This document shows, one piece after another, positions 1 to 5,995 of a stretch of 27,224 nucleotides of DNA. The notes below the pieces were generated by a model. That model was not told the DNA's origin. It ran no database searches and worked only from the letters and a program-made list of their open reading frames with translations. The number at the start of each line of letters is the position of its first letter. Position 1 is the first letter of the stretch. This stretch comes from JAGQLF01 sp964437465 (lineage in GTDB: Bacteria; Patescibacteriota; Dojkabacteria; J137), in the NCBI GenBank assembly GCA_964437465.1, contig CAYTGI010000014.1:1-27224 (forward strand), in the 5' to 3' direction. Made by a program: the position numbers and the translations under genes.

Positions 1-330
1 TTGCTGGTTTCTAAGTATTGAATCGTCACTAAATAATCGTATGTCGACTTCACTAACAGTCATTCCACTTTGTAAATCTTTAAATTCAAACATGTTAATA
101 ACATCTACTGCTTTAAGTAGATACATGTAAGCTAAATGAACATGAAAACTATTTCGATTGTAGGGGAACATTAAAAAGCCAGATTCTTTATTATAAATAA
201 ACCCACAGCTAATATTGGTTAAAAATAACTCTATCTCACTAGAGTTTATTATATTCATTCCTATCTTTTCTTTTTTTAGAAATTTATAGAATTCGTCTTT
301 TTTAGATTGAACTTCGATATCGTATGACAT
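1..330 (-). CDS. Hypothetical protein, C-terminus outside window
   Basis: An open frame on the minus strand runs from an ATG at 328-330 to the window edge without a stop, giving 110 residues. The protein starts MSYDIEVQSKKDEFYKFLKK and contains a central stretch, FIYNKESGFLMFPYNRNSF, that looks like beta strands, followed by a helical part. Codon third positions are A/T-rich like the neighbouring genes, which supports real coding. I do not recognise the family. There is no signal peptide or membrane segment in the visible part. Upstream, a TACAAT sequence lies about 14 bases before the ATG and may be a -10 box. No Shine-Dalgarno sequence is visible. Confidence 0.6.
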   Translation of the reverse strand, partial: MSYDIEVQSKKDEFYKFLKKEKIGMNIINSSEIELFLTNISCGFIYNKESGFLMFPYNRNSFHVHLAYMYLLKAVDVINMFEFKDLQSGMTVSEVDIRLFSDDSILRNQQ

Positions 331-409
331 ATTTATTGCTAGTCATTGTAGCATGGGGATGGTTTATATTACTTTTAATCGAGATGAGATTAAATCGATT
401 ATACAAGTT

Positions 410-437
410 CATAGTTCACACTGAACCCTGAACTATG
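410..437. repeat. Imperfect palindrome, 9-bp arms
   Basis: CATAGTTCA (410-418) and TGAACTATG (429-437) are perfect inverted arms around a 10-base loop. The hairpin lies between the 5' end of the gene at 1-330 and the disrupted small gene at 450-741. It carries no strong T-run, so a terminator role is uncertain. Confidence 0.5.
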
Positions 438-449
438 ACAGGATTAACA

Positions 450-741
450 TTATAATTTTGAAATTAAATTAATTACTAAATTAACCATTAATTCCTTATC
501 CTTTGGATCGCTTTGCGCAATTAATAAGGCAATCGCAACTAAAGCATTTTCAGAGACAAGCTTAGTTCCTTTAATTCTCTACTAATATGAACTTTGTAGA
601 AAAAATTAAGGAGCAGGTTACAAACCTGCTCCCGCGGTTAGGAATGTACCCCAAGTAGTCTGCTTCTATACGTTTTGCTGTTAGAAGCAGTTCCTCTGGA
701 ACATTCGATTCTCTATTTTGTAAAGTTTCAAAGGTTGTCAT
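450..741 (-). pseudogene. Small gene probably interrupted by a 70-bp palindromic element
   Basis: On the minus strand an ATG at 739-741 begins MTTFETLQNRESNVPEELLL and stays open through about 34 residues (to the proline of YLGYIP) before running into a palindromic repeat (568-638). Past the repeat, a second open stretch in another frame reads GTKLVSENALVAIALLIAQS and continues to a TAA at 450-452. Removing exactly 70 bp, the length of one repeat unit, brings both halves into one frame of 74 codons including the stop (292 minus 70 is 222). I infer a gene of about 73 residues split by repeat insertion. The intact family is not recognised. The alternative is two unrelated short ORFs flanking a terminator. 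The ORF that reads through the repeat ends GSRFVTCSL, which is only repeat translation. Confidence 0.4.
568..638. repeat. Palindromic element, copy 1 (about 71 bp)
   Basis: This 71-bp unit matches the segment at 830-899 almost base for base, with one single-base indel and a few substitutions. It starts CCTTTAATTCTCTACTAATA and ends with CCCGCGGT. Its core is a hairpin with perfect 10-bp arms, GGAGCAGGTT (610-619) and AACCTGCTCC (623-632), around a 3-base loop. Read on the minus strand the hairpin is followed by a T-rich tract, so it could also terminate transcription. The layout resembles REP-type extragenic palindromes; no transposase is present in the window. Confidence 0.75.
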
Positions 742-808
742 AATTAATAATATTATTTTATGCAATAAGTAAATTCAAGTTCAACAGCTTTGTATGGGAT
801 TCACTGCG

Positions 809-831
809 GGTTCAAGTTTGTAACTTGAACC
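809..831. repeat. Related hairpin with 10-bp arms
   Basis: GGTTCAAGTT (809-818) pairs perfectly with AACTTGAACC (822-831) around TGT. The arm sequence differs from the 610-632 and 871-893 hairpins, but arm length, loop size and the GCGG flank on one side are the same. This suggests the same structural class of element. It directly abuts copy 2 of the 70-bp unit. Confidence 0.7.
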
Positions 832-899
832 TTTAATTCTCTACTAATATGGTTTTGTAGAAAAAATTATGGAGCAGGTTGCAAACCTGCTCCCGCGGT
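830..899. repeat. Palindromic element, copy 2 (about 70 bp)
   Basis: This is the second copy of the unit at 568-638, in the same orientation and 262 bp away. The hairpin arms GGAGCAGGTT (871-880) and AACCTGCTCC (884-893) are identical to those in copy 1, and only the loop base differs. It sits 20 bp beyond the stop of the S1-domain gene. Confidence 0.75.
861..893 (-). terminator. Likely intrinsic terminator of the S1-domain gene
   Basis: Read on the minus strand, the 10-bp perfect GC-rich stem (871-893) is followed by ATAATTTTTT (861-870). It lies about 27 bases past the stop codon of the S1/winged-helix gene. Stem, small loop and U-tract meet the usual criteria of a Rho-independent terminator. 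The repeat element therefore seems to serve as the gene's terminator. Confidence 0.6.
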
Positions 900-919
900 G
901 TATTTGAATACAAAGCTAA

Positions 920-1339
920 CTACTCTTTAACTAACTCAATTCCATTCCTAACAAACTTAATCTTACCTTCTTTATAAAGCCTACCTAGCGCTTGTTTAAA
1001 CTGTTTCTTACTAATTTTGAAATTAAACTTTATCTCTCCGGGAGAGGAGTTATCATTAAAAGGTAGGAAGCCGTTAGATTTCTCTAGCTTTTTTAGAATT
1101 GAATCTGTAACTGGGTTAATATAGTTTCTATATCCAGCATTTCTTAAAGTTAGATCAATCTTCCCATCTTCTCTAATCGTTTTTATATACGCTTTGACTG
1201 TATCTCCGATCGAAAGATCTGAGTAAATGTCGTTTTGATAAATTAATCCAGTTGAATCACCAAAAGTTACAATAGCTCCTAATTGTGAGAATTTTTTAAC
1301 AGTAACCTGAACCTCGTCTCCTTCTTTGTAGTTTTTCAT
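920..1339 (-). CDS. S1-like RNA-binding/winged-helix protein, CvfB C-terminal type
   Basis: This 139-residue protein has an S1-type OB fold at about residues 1-66 (GDEVQVTVKKFSQLGAIVTF, then IGDTVKAYIKTIREDGKIDL). A C-terminal winged-helix part at about 75-139 carries NGFLPFNDNSSPGEIKFNF and KQALGRLYKEGKIKF. Order and motifs match the C-terminal half of the CvfB/YitL family. Full-length members are about 280 residues with several S1-like domains, so this is a short form. CvfB proteins bind RNA and influence virulence and metabolic gene expression in Firmicutes; here I infer only nucleic-acid binding. A TATACT box ends 6 bases before the ATG, so the mRNA may be leaderless. A palindromic terminator follows. 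Confidence 0.8.
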   Translation of the reverse strand: MKNYKEGDEVQVTVKKFSQLGAIVTFGDSTGLIYQNDIYSDLSIGDTVKAYIKTIREDGKIDLTLRNAGYRNYINPVTDSILKKLEKSNGFLPFNDNSSPGEIKFNFKISKKQFKQALGRLYKEGKIKFVRNGIELVKE

Positions 1340-1345
1340 AGTTTA

Positions 1346-1351
1346 AGTATA
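1346..1351 (-). promoter_or_regulatory. -10 box of the S1-domain gene
   Basis: On the minus strand TATACT lies 6 bases upstream of the ATG at 1337-1339. A start 6-7 bases downstream of this -10 would put the first transcribed base at or next to the start codon. No convincing -35 is seen. Confidence 0.45.
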
Positions 1352-1440
1352 GCTTTCAAAAGCATTGTTTGTATATTCATAAATTATCCCAAGCCTCAAG
1401 TAAATTATTATAAAAAAAATATTGATAATATAGTATCATG

Positions 1441-1470
1441 TTGCCAAAAAATGATAACACCAGGTATAAT
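1441..1470 (+). promoter_or_regulatory. Strong promoter, leaderless gene
   Basis: TTGCCA (1441-1446) and a perfect TATAAT (1465-1470) are separated by 18 bp. The ATG at 1476 is only 5 bases beyond the -10. Transcription would start at or very near the A of the start codon, giving a leaderless mRNA. There is no room for a Shine-Dalgarno sequence. Confidence 0.7.
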
Positions 1471-1475
1471 CCTTG

Positions 1476-2168
1476 ATGGATAATGGATTAAACAAACAAG
1501 AAAATAGTGTTCAAGTAGAGCTTTACACTGAAGCTAGTAAAGTTTTTCAGTCTTATGTTCATTCTGTACGTGAAAGAAGTGTTGAGCATTGGGAAAATGC
1601 TATACAGATTAGTATTATTAAAACTCAGGATAGGGAGGCTCGAGGTCAAGTTTCTATGATCTATTCTTGCAAAACTGATGAGGGGAAGAATTGGATCTCA
1701 GCTAAAGTACTAACAGATTTGTTTAGGTATGATTTTAGTGGTTTTTTGGCAGTATATATGAAAAATAATCCAGAACATGCTGAAAGACTATCTTATCTTC
1801 TGAAAAACTATGATCTTCAATATCCATCAATGCAGGATTTCTTTCTAGCTCCGCTTCAAAATGCAATTCAGTTTTTAGTTTTTGAACAAAGTGCTAGAGA
1901 GGCTAATGAAGTTAAAAAAGTAGTAATGAAAGCAGCATCAATAGATAGAGATACATTTTTCCTTAAACATCAACAGATTATTACTGCAATGGAAAAGGGG
2001 GATTACCAATATATACATGATCTTCATAAAGCTTATGGTAGCATTATGTGTATAGGTGTTTCTTCAGGAGTATATTCATTATTAAGACAACTTTTTCCAA
2101 TTGTAAGGAAAGCAGTTACCCAAAAGTATGTCATCAATCAGCCCTTAATAACTCGAGAGAGTTCTTAA
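1476..2168 (+). CDS. Hypothetical soluble protein
   Basis: This 230-residue protein begins MDNGLNKQENSVQVELYTEA. I chose the ATG at 1476 over the TTG immediately before it because a strong promoter places transcription start at about 1476. The sequence is a mixed helical protein with no membrane segment or signal peptide. Visible landmarks are ISIIKTQDREARGQVSMIYS, DFFLAPLQNAIQFLVFEQSA and a C-terminal GVSSGVYSLLRQLFPIVRKA. I do not recognise a family. It has its own promoter and is followed by a 176-bp gap, so it seems to be transcribed alone. Confidence 0.75.
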   Translation: MDNGLNKQENSVQVELYTEASKVFQSYVHSVRERSVEHWENAIQISIIKTQDREARGQVSMIYSCKTDEGKNWISAKVLTDLFRYDFSGFLAVYMKNNPEHAERLSYLLKNYDLQYPSMQDFFLAPLQNAIQFLVFEQSAREANEVKKVVMKAASIDRDTFFLKHQQIITAMEKGDYQYIHDLHKAYGSIMCIGVSSGVYSLLRQLFPIVRKAVTQKYVINQPLITRESS

Positions 2169-2204
2169 AGTAGTAAAATTTAAAAAAGATTCATTTGGGG
2201 GATC

Positions 2205-2303
2205 ATGTCACTGACAAATAAAGAAAAAATTCATCCTTTAAAACAGAATAATGCGTTTATTTTAATGAATAAAAATGAGAATGAAGAGGTTGCCAATAAC
2301 TGA
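2205..2303 (+). CDS. Possible small protein, 32 residues
   Basis: An ATG at 2205 opens a 32-codon frame starting MSLTNKEKIHPLKQNNAFIL and ending at a TGA at 2301-2303. A GGGGG run sits about 4 bases before the ATG, which is unusual in this SD-poor window and is the main support. The peptide is charged and has no recognised motif. It could equally be non-coding leader sequence before the gene at 2345. Confidence 0.3.
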   Translation: MSLTNKEKIHPLKQNNAFILMNKNENEEVANN

Positions 2304-2344
2304 TAACTAATATATAATATTATATTACATCATTATATATAAAT

Positions 2345-2608
2345 ATGGATGGGTTAGGAACAAGAATGTTTTTAGCAGCAACTGCTTTAATTTCTCCACA
2401 AGATGGAGCTAATAATGCTCGTCCATACCCAGATTCATTTCCTAGCCCTACACCAATTTATATTAATGCTCAACCTCCAATGTACAATATAAGTCCATAT
2501 GAGACAATATCAAAAAACAATGAGTGTGTTTCATGCCAAGGACAAGAATATAGACCAGACTCAAATATTGTTGGAGGAATTAATAGAGATCTTAAGAGAA
2601 GGTATTGA
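2345..2608 (+). CDS. Proline-rich hypothetical protein, probably truncated or frameshifted
   Basis: The frame starts MDGLGTRMFLAATALISPQD and continues with a Pro/Asn-rich stretch (YPDSFPSPTPIYINAQPPMY) to a TGA at 2606-2608, giving 87 residues. A CxxC (ECVSCQ) lies near residue 60. Codons are A/T-ending like real genes here. The same frame reopens right after the TGA and stays open for 42 codons to a TAA at 2735-2737, immediately before the next ATG. The gene may therefore be broken, or its tail may be read by frameshift. A TATATA tract ends 3 bases before the ATG. Function is unknown. Confidence 0.5.
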   Translation: MDGLGTRMFLAATALISPQDGANNARPYPDSFPSPTPIYINAQPPMYNISPYETISKNNECVSCQGQEYRPDSNIVGGINRDLKRRY

Positions 2609-2737
2609 ATTACTAGTAAACAAATTGATTATATAGTAAATGTTACACCAAATCCTGAACAAGCTAAGGTTATTAGTGAGATGATTACATACGCAAACGA
2701 TAGAGGTATTTTATTTAATATTGTTATTGCACCGTAA
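2520..2737 (+). other. Out-of-frame and in-frame remnants continuing the gene at 2345
   Basis: Two overlapping reading segments look protein-like. In the +1 frame, an ATG at 2520 runs to a TAG at 2634-2636 and includes the helical stretch ILLEELIEILREGIELLVNK. In the original frame, positions 2609-2737 encode QIDYIVNVTPNPEQAKVISE and a tail ending FNIVIAP. Joining the two near 2620 gives one continuous plausible C-terminus. This fits a gene with two compensating or damaging frameshifts, but sequence alone cannot separate decay from assembly error. Confidence 0.35.
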
Positions 2738-3229
2738 ATGAAAGTTGATTTTATAGATATTTCTATTTATCTAATTAAAAGCAAGAATAAGTACCTAATT
2801 ACTCCTTTAGTTAAATCTGATAGATTTTCTAAAGAGTTACTAAAGTACTTTCTAGTAGATATTGATGATCCCATTGAGATTAAAAAGTCTATTAGAGAGT
2901 CATTAATATTATCAGGCACCCCCATTAATAAAGTCGTTATCAATAATGACTCTTTATCAACAATTCAGAAAGAGATGGGTACAAAGAAACTTGATAAAGT
3001 AATGGATGATTTAGAGCATATAGATATAGTTTATAGAGAAAATTTTAATGACATTAAGATCCTAGCATGGGAATCAGATATTAAAAAAAGAGACTATATT
3101 ACGTTAGACAAGTCTATTCCCGAAAGGAAAATTAAGCTTACTGATAACTTAGATGAGTTAACTGAGAATTTATATAATAATTTAATAGAAGTTTTTGAAG
3201 AGATTAAAACTAAAAAACAAAAAAAATAA
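2738..3229 (+). CDS. Hypothetical protein, 163 residues
   Basis: The ATG follows directly on the TAA of the preceding open frame (TAA-ATG), as in a tightly packed operon. The product begins MKVDFIDISIYLIKSKNKYL and ends in a lysine-rich tail (IKTKKQKK). It has no predicted membrane segment. It is rich in Lys, Asp and Ile, with strands early and helices late (NLDELTENLYNNLIEVFEEI). No family is recognised. Its 3' end overlaps the next gene by 35 bases, which supports co-transcription with the anchored protein that follows. Confidence 0.65.
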   Translation: MKVDFIDISIYLIKSKNKYLITPLVKSDRFSKELLKYFLVDIDDPIEIKKSIRESLILSGTPINKVVINNDSLSTIQKEMGTKKLDKVMDDLEHIDIVYRENFNDIKILAWESDIKKRDYITLDKSIPERKIKLTDNLDELTENLYNNLIEVFEEIKTKKQKK

Positions 3230-4025
3230 AATATTAGTTCTTGTTATATTATTAGTTGCTTTTATTTTTGTTGCAAGTTTAATATTTGTAAATAAGAACG
3301 AAGAAGATATAGATAGAAAAATCTTATCATCTATAGAATCTTTTTATAATAACGAAGCTGGGATTAAAAATAAGGATTTTGATCTCACCTACGAGAGTTT
3401 TCTTTTAAATGCAACTGACTTTGTTCAGTCTGAATCAAATTTACATAAATGTAGCTACTTACTATTTTATGGTGATTTAGAGGAAGGTTTAATTTCCTTT
3501 GAAGAAAAGTCGAATCTAATCTACGATATTTTAAGAATTCATGGGTATGGGACGGTATATAATACCTTTTTTACTGATTTTAAAAATAATGTTTTCGAAA
3601 TAGTTTATACAAAAAATAACGAAATTGATTTGATTTTTCAAAACACTAACGGAAATAATATTAATGATCTTTTAAATAGCTTTTTCGAAGTTTTGTGTAT
3701 TAAGACTGAAGACATTGGAACCGATATGTTTAATGAATCTAATGTACTAGCTGTACTAAAAAACTCTGAAACTACAACTTCTAACTTTGCTTATGATGGA
3801 CTTATTATGAATAATATAAGCTTTTATGAAGACAGTTATTTTGTTGATGTATTTAGGTATAAGTATCTAGAAAGTGATGAGAAGATATTTGTAGAAGTTT
3901 ATATCGATCAATTTGAACTAAATACTAGCTTAGAGGTGATTAGTTTAGATACATCGGCAGATTTAGAGTTGGAAGTTGAGTCAAAAAACCAAAACGAGAT
4001 TTTTAACCTGTTAAATTCACTGTGA
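3195..4025 (+). CDS. Membrane-anchored hypothetical protein
   Basis: The frame opens at a TTG (3195) and gives 276 residues. The N-terminus MKRLKLKNKKNKI is strongly basic and precedes a hydrophobic segment at about residues 13-32 (ILVLVILLVAFIFVASLIFV). This predicts one signal anchor with the remainder outside the cell. I kept the TTG start because no ATG or GTG lies upstream of the membrane segment in frame and the basic residues are needed for topology. The extracellular part is acidic and shows no known motif. It overlaps the upstream gene by 35 bases and probably shares its transcript. Confidence 0.65.
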   Translation: MKRLKLKNKKNKILVLVILLVAFIFVASLIFVNKNEEDIDRKILSSIESFYNNEAGIKNKDFDLTYESFLLNATDFVQSESNLHKCSYLLFYGDLEEGLISFEEKSNLIYDILRIHGYGTVYNTFFTDFKNNVFEIVYTKNNEIDLIFQNTNGNNINDLLNSFFEVLCIKTEDIGTDMFNESNVLAVLKNSETTTSNFAYDGLIMNNISFYEDSYFVDVFRYKYLESDEKIFVEVYIDQFELNTSLEVISLDTSADLELEVESKNQNEIFNLLNSL

Positions 4026-4132
4026 TAATAAAAAAAACAGTTTTTAATAAAAATACTGGGAAAATGGAAGAAACTACTATGAATGAACTTCTAATTAAAA
4101 ACATAGGAATTGACATAAGAAGCCTTACATAA
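4022..4132 (+). CDS. Possible small protein, 36 residues, GTG start
   Basis: A GTG at 4022 overlaps the stop of the preceding gene (CTGTGA) and opens 36 codons ending at a TAA at 4130-4132. The peptide begins MIIKKTVFNKNTGKMEETTM and ends IGIDIRSLT. The overlap is typical of translational coupling, and the composition is soluble and balanced rather than random. A shorter form could start at the ATG at 4064. No family is recognised. Confidence 0.4.
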   Translation: MIIKKTVFNKNTGKMEETTMNELLIKNIGIDIRSLT

Positions 4133-4164
4133 CATATTTTTTACATTTATAAATTAAACATTTA

Positions 4165-4953
4165 ATGAAAAATAGAATAAAAAATAAATTATTAAACAAG
4201 AAAACAATATTAATTATAGTTTTATTCATATTGATAATATTATTAGGATTATTTCTTCTATTAAGAAATGATCGGAAAGAAGATGTTGAAAATTTTGAAG
4301 ACTTTATGGGCTTTGGTAACTCTAACGAACCTCTTAGTAGTATTGAAGAAGAAAATCAGACTGAAGTCATTTATCAAGATTCAACTGTAGAAGATCATTC
4401 TGATGAACAACATGATGATGGGCACTCTGCTCTTCCCGAAGCTAAGCCATACGGAATATCTTATGTATCACCAAATAACGAAAGAGAGTTTTTTCTATCC
4501 GTAGAAAATGATAAAGCTACTTTAACAATTACGGGTACAAATATTGAGATTCAAAATGTAGCTAATGCTAAATGGAGTTTAGATAGTCAGTACATTTTAT
4601 TTTCAAAACAGGAAAATGGATTAGATGGAGGACATAACGATATGCTAGATTCAGGAAATTTAAATGTAATTAGGTATGACGGAGTTGGTGAGAAGGAATT
4701 ATTTAATTCAGACATTATGAATGGTGTGGACTATATGTCTAATGGAGAGAAGGTTGTCTTCGCTACAATAAATGAAATTTATAAAGTAGATATTGATGGT
4801 TCAAATTTAGAAAAAATTGGTGAGTTTGAACCTTACTGGGCTCAGTTTGGCCTAATAGCTACTCCATCTGTAAGAATAGAAAATAATATCGGTATAATTG
4901 ATCTATCAGATATACCTAGCGAGTCCCGAGTTGTTGAGGTAAGCTTAGATTAG
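4165..4953 (+). CDS. Membrane-anchored protein with TolB-like beta-propeller repeats
   Basis: This 262-residue protein has a basic N-terminus (MKNRIKNKLLNKK) and a hydrophobic anchor at about residues 14-33. A long acidic, His-containing linker follows (HSDEQHDDGHSALPE near 80). The C-terminal two thirds contain propeller-blade motifs, AKWSLDSQYILFSKQ and IYKVDIDGSNLEKIGEF, like TolB/WD40-type blades. There are too few blades for a full propeller. The protein is predicted to face outward from the cytoplasmic membrane. Its role is unknown; binding of an envelope protein or a scaffold role would fit the fold. It follows the two anchored or unknown genes upstream in the same direction. Confidence 0.65.
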   Translation: MKNRIKNKLLNKKTILIIVLFILIILLGLFLLLRNDRKEDVENFEDFMGFGNSNEPLSSIEEENQTEVIYQDSTVEDHSDEQHDDGHSALPEAKPYGISYVSPNNEREFFLSVENDKATLTITGTNIEIQNVANAKWSLDSQYILFSKQENGLDGGHNDMLDSGNLNVIRYDGVGEKELFNSDIMNGVDYMSNGEKVVFATINEIYKVDIDGSNLEKIGEFEPYWAQFGLIATPSVRIENNIGIIDLSDIPSESRVVEVSLD

Positions 4954-5011
4954 AAATCTATTCTAATTAATGTTTAAAATAGGTATCAAGTTTTAATTTA
5001 AAAAAATTTTT

Positions 5012-5449
5012 ATGAATATAAATTCTGTATCTTTTAAAGATAATGAGCATATTCTGATGATGTATATCTGTGATGGGGAAAACATCAACCCGGATTTATA
5101 TTTTGAAAATATTCCTTAAGAAACTAAATCACTTGTTTTGATTGTTACAGACCCAGATGCACCAAACGGACTTTTACTCATTGGGTATTAGCAAACATTG
5201 ATCCTACAACTGAAGCAATTAAAGAAAATTCAACGTTAGATAATGCTGTAAAAGGTAAAAATGATTTTCGGAAACCTAGTTTATCGAGGTCCGTGCCCTT
5301 AGAGTGGGATGCATAGATATTTCTTTAGTCTTTATGCATTGAATACAACTCTAAATGTGAATGAAGAGGTGACATCATTGGAGCTTGAAGAGATTATGAT
5401 GGAAACGATTATTGATACTGGGGAGCTTATGGGAACTTATACAAGGTAG
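5012..5449 (+). pseudogene. Decayed PEBP (YbhB/YbcL, Raf kinase inhibitor-like) gene
   Basis: The region starts with an ATG at 5012 (MNINSVSFKDNEH) and ends with GELMGTYTR and a TAG at 5447-5449. Across three frames it spells the YbhB/YbcL family: MYICDGENINPDLYF, then KSLVLIVTDPDAP, THWVLANIDP, KNDF, GPCP, SGMHRYFFSLYALNT and GELMGTY. Defects are a TAA (5117-5119) where a Lys or Gly codon is expected in IPxxTKS, a missing base at DPDAPNG-TFTHW (about 5170), a further frame change near KNDF-GKPSYRG (about 5265-5285), and a TAG within PCPxSGMHRY. At least two nonsense changes and two frameshifts show genuine decay. Intact members are about 150-180 residues. Confidence 0.85.
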
Positions 5450-5502
5450 TTGTAAAAAATTATTGATAAAATACAATTAACTTTATTTTTAAATTGAATA
5501 AA

Positions 5503-5936
5503 ATGGGGATAATATCTACTTTTCTAATTGCTTTTGTCTTAGGTTTTTTTCTATATTTAGTTCAGAAACTTACATTTCACTGGACCAAAATTTTATAGAT
5601 TCTAGAAATGCACAGAGAAGTTCTGATGTTCTACAGATTTTAAACGCTGTAACTCAATACACATCTGAGCAAAGTAACTCACTAGATAGTTTAGCTTCTG
5701 AAGCAGGAGTGATTAGTGGAAGCTTTACTCAATGTTCAGAAGGAATTGACATTATTGGATCTGTTGATGCAGACTTATCACTACCATTAGTACCAGATTA
5801 TATTGTTGAAATTCCAATGGACCCTCAAGTAGGTACAATTTTTGATACAGGATATACAATCTGTGAGGAAGCTACTGGAAGAATTAATATTTCAGCTCCA
5901 AACGCTGAAGGAACTACAATCTCAGTATCTAGATAA
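5503..5936 (+). pseudogene. Type IV pilin-like protein, frameshifted in a T7 run
   Basis: An ATG at 5503 gives a hydrophobic N-terminus (MGIISTFLIAFVLGFF) that then reads into a stop. The downstream frame, open to the TAA just after 5933, contains FIDSRNAQRSSDVLQILNAV, which matches the segment following the hydrophobic helix of pseudopilins (the RDAQRRSDVRxI-type motif). It ends with a beta-rich C-terminal domain (YIVEIPMDPQVG, GYTICEEATG). Adding one T to the run at 5544-5550 joins both into 144 residues. The classic GFTLIE prepilin peptidase site is not evident. It could be a decayed gene, a sequencing error in a homopolymer, or a slippage-prone switch. The 75-residue ORF from GTG 5709 is only its tail. 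Confidence 0.65.
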
Positions 5937-5995
5937 TTTCTTTGAACTAACTAGTAAAAGTAAGTAATATATTCATAGAGATATTTAAAATCTAT

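Noticed and set aside
571..765. 64-residue ORF as an intact gene
   Set aside because: Its C-terminal third is the palindromic repeat; treated as part of the disrupted gene at 450-741.
2606..2608. TGA recoded as glycine (code 25) or read through
   Set aside because: nrdD, the CAP gene and others end at TGA overlapping the next ATG, so TGA acts as a stop here.
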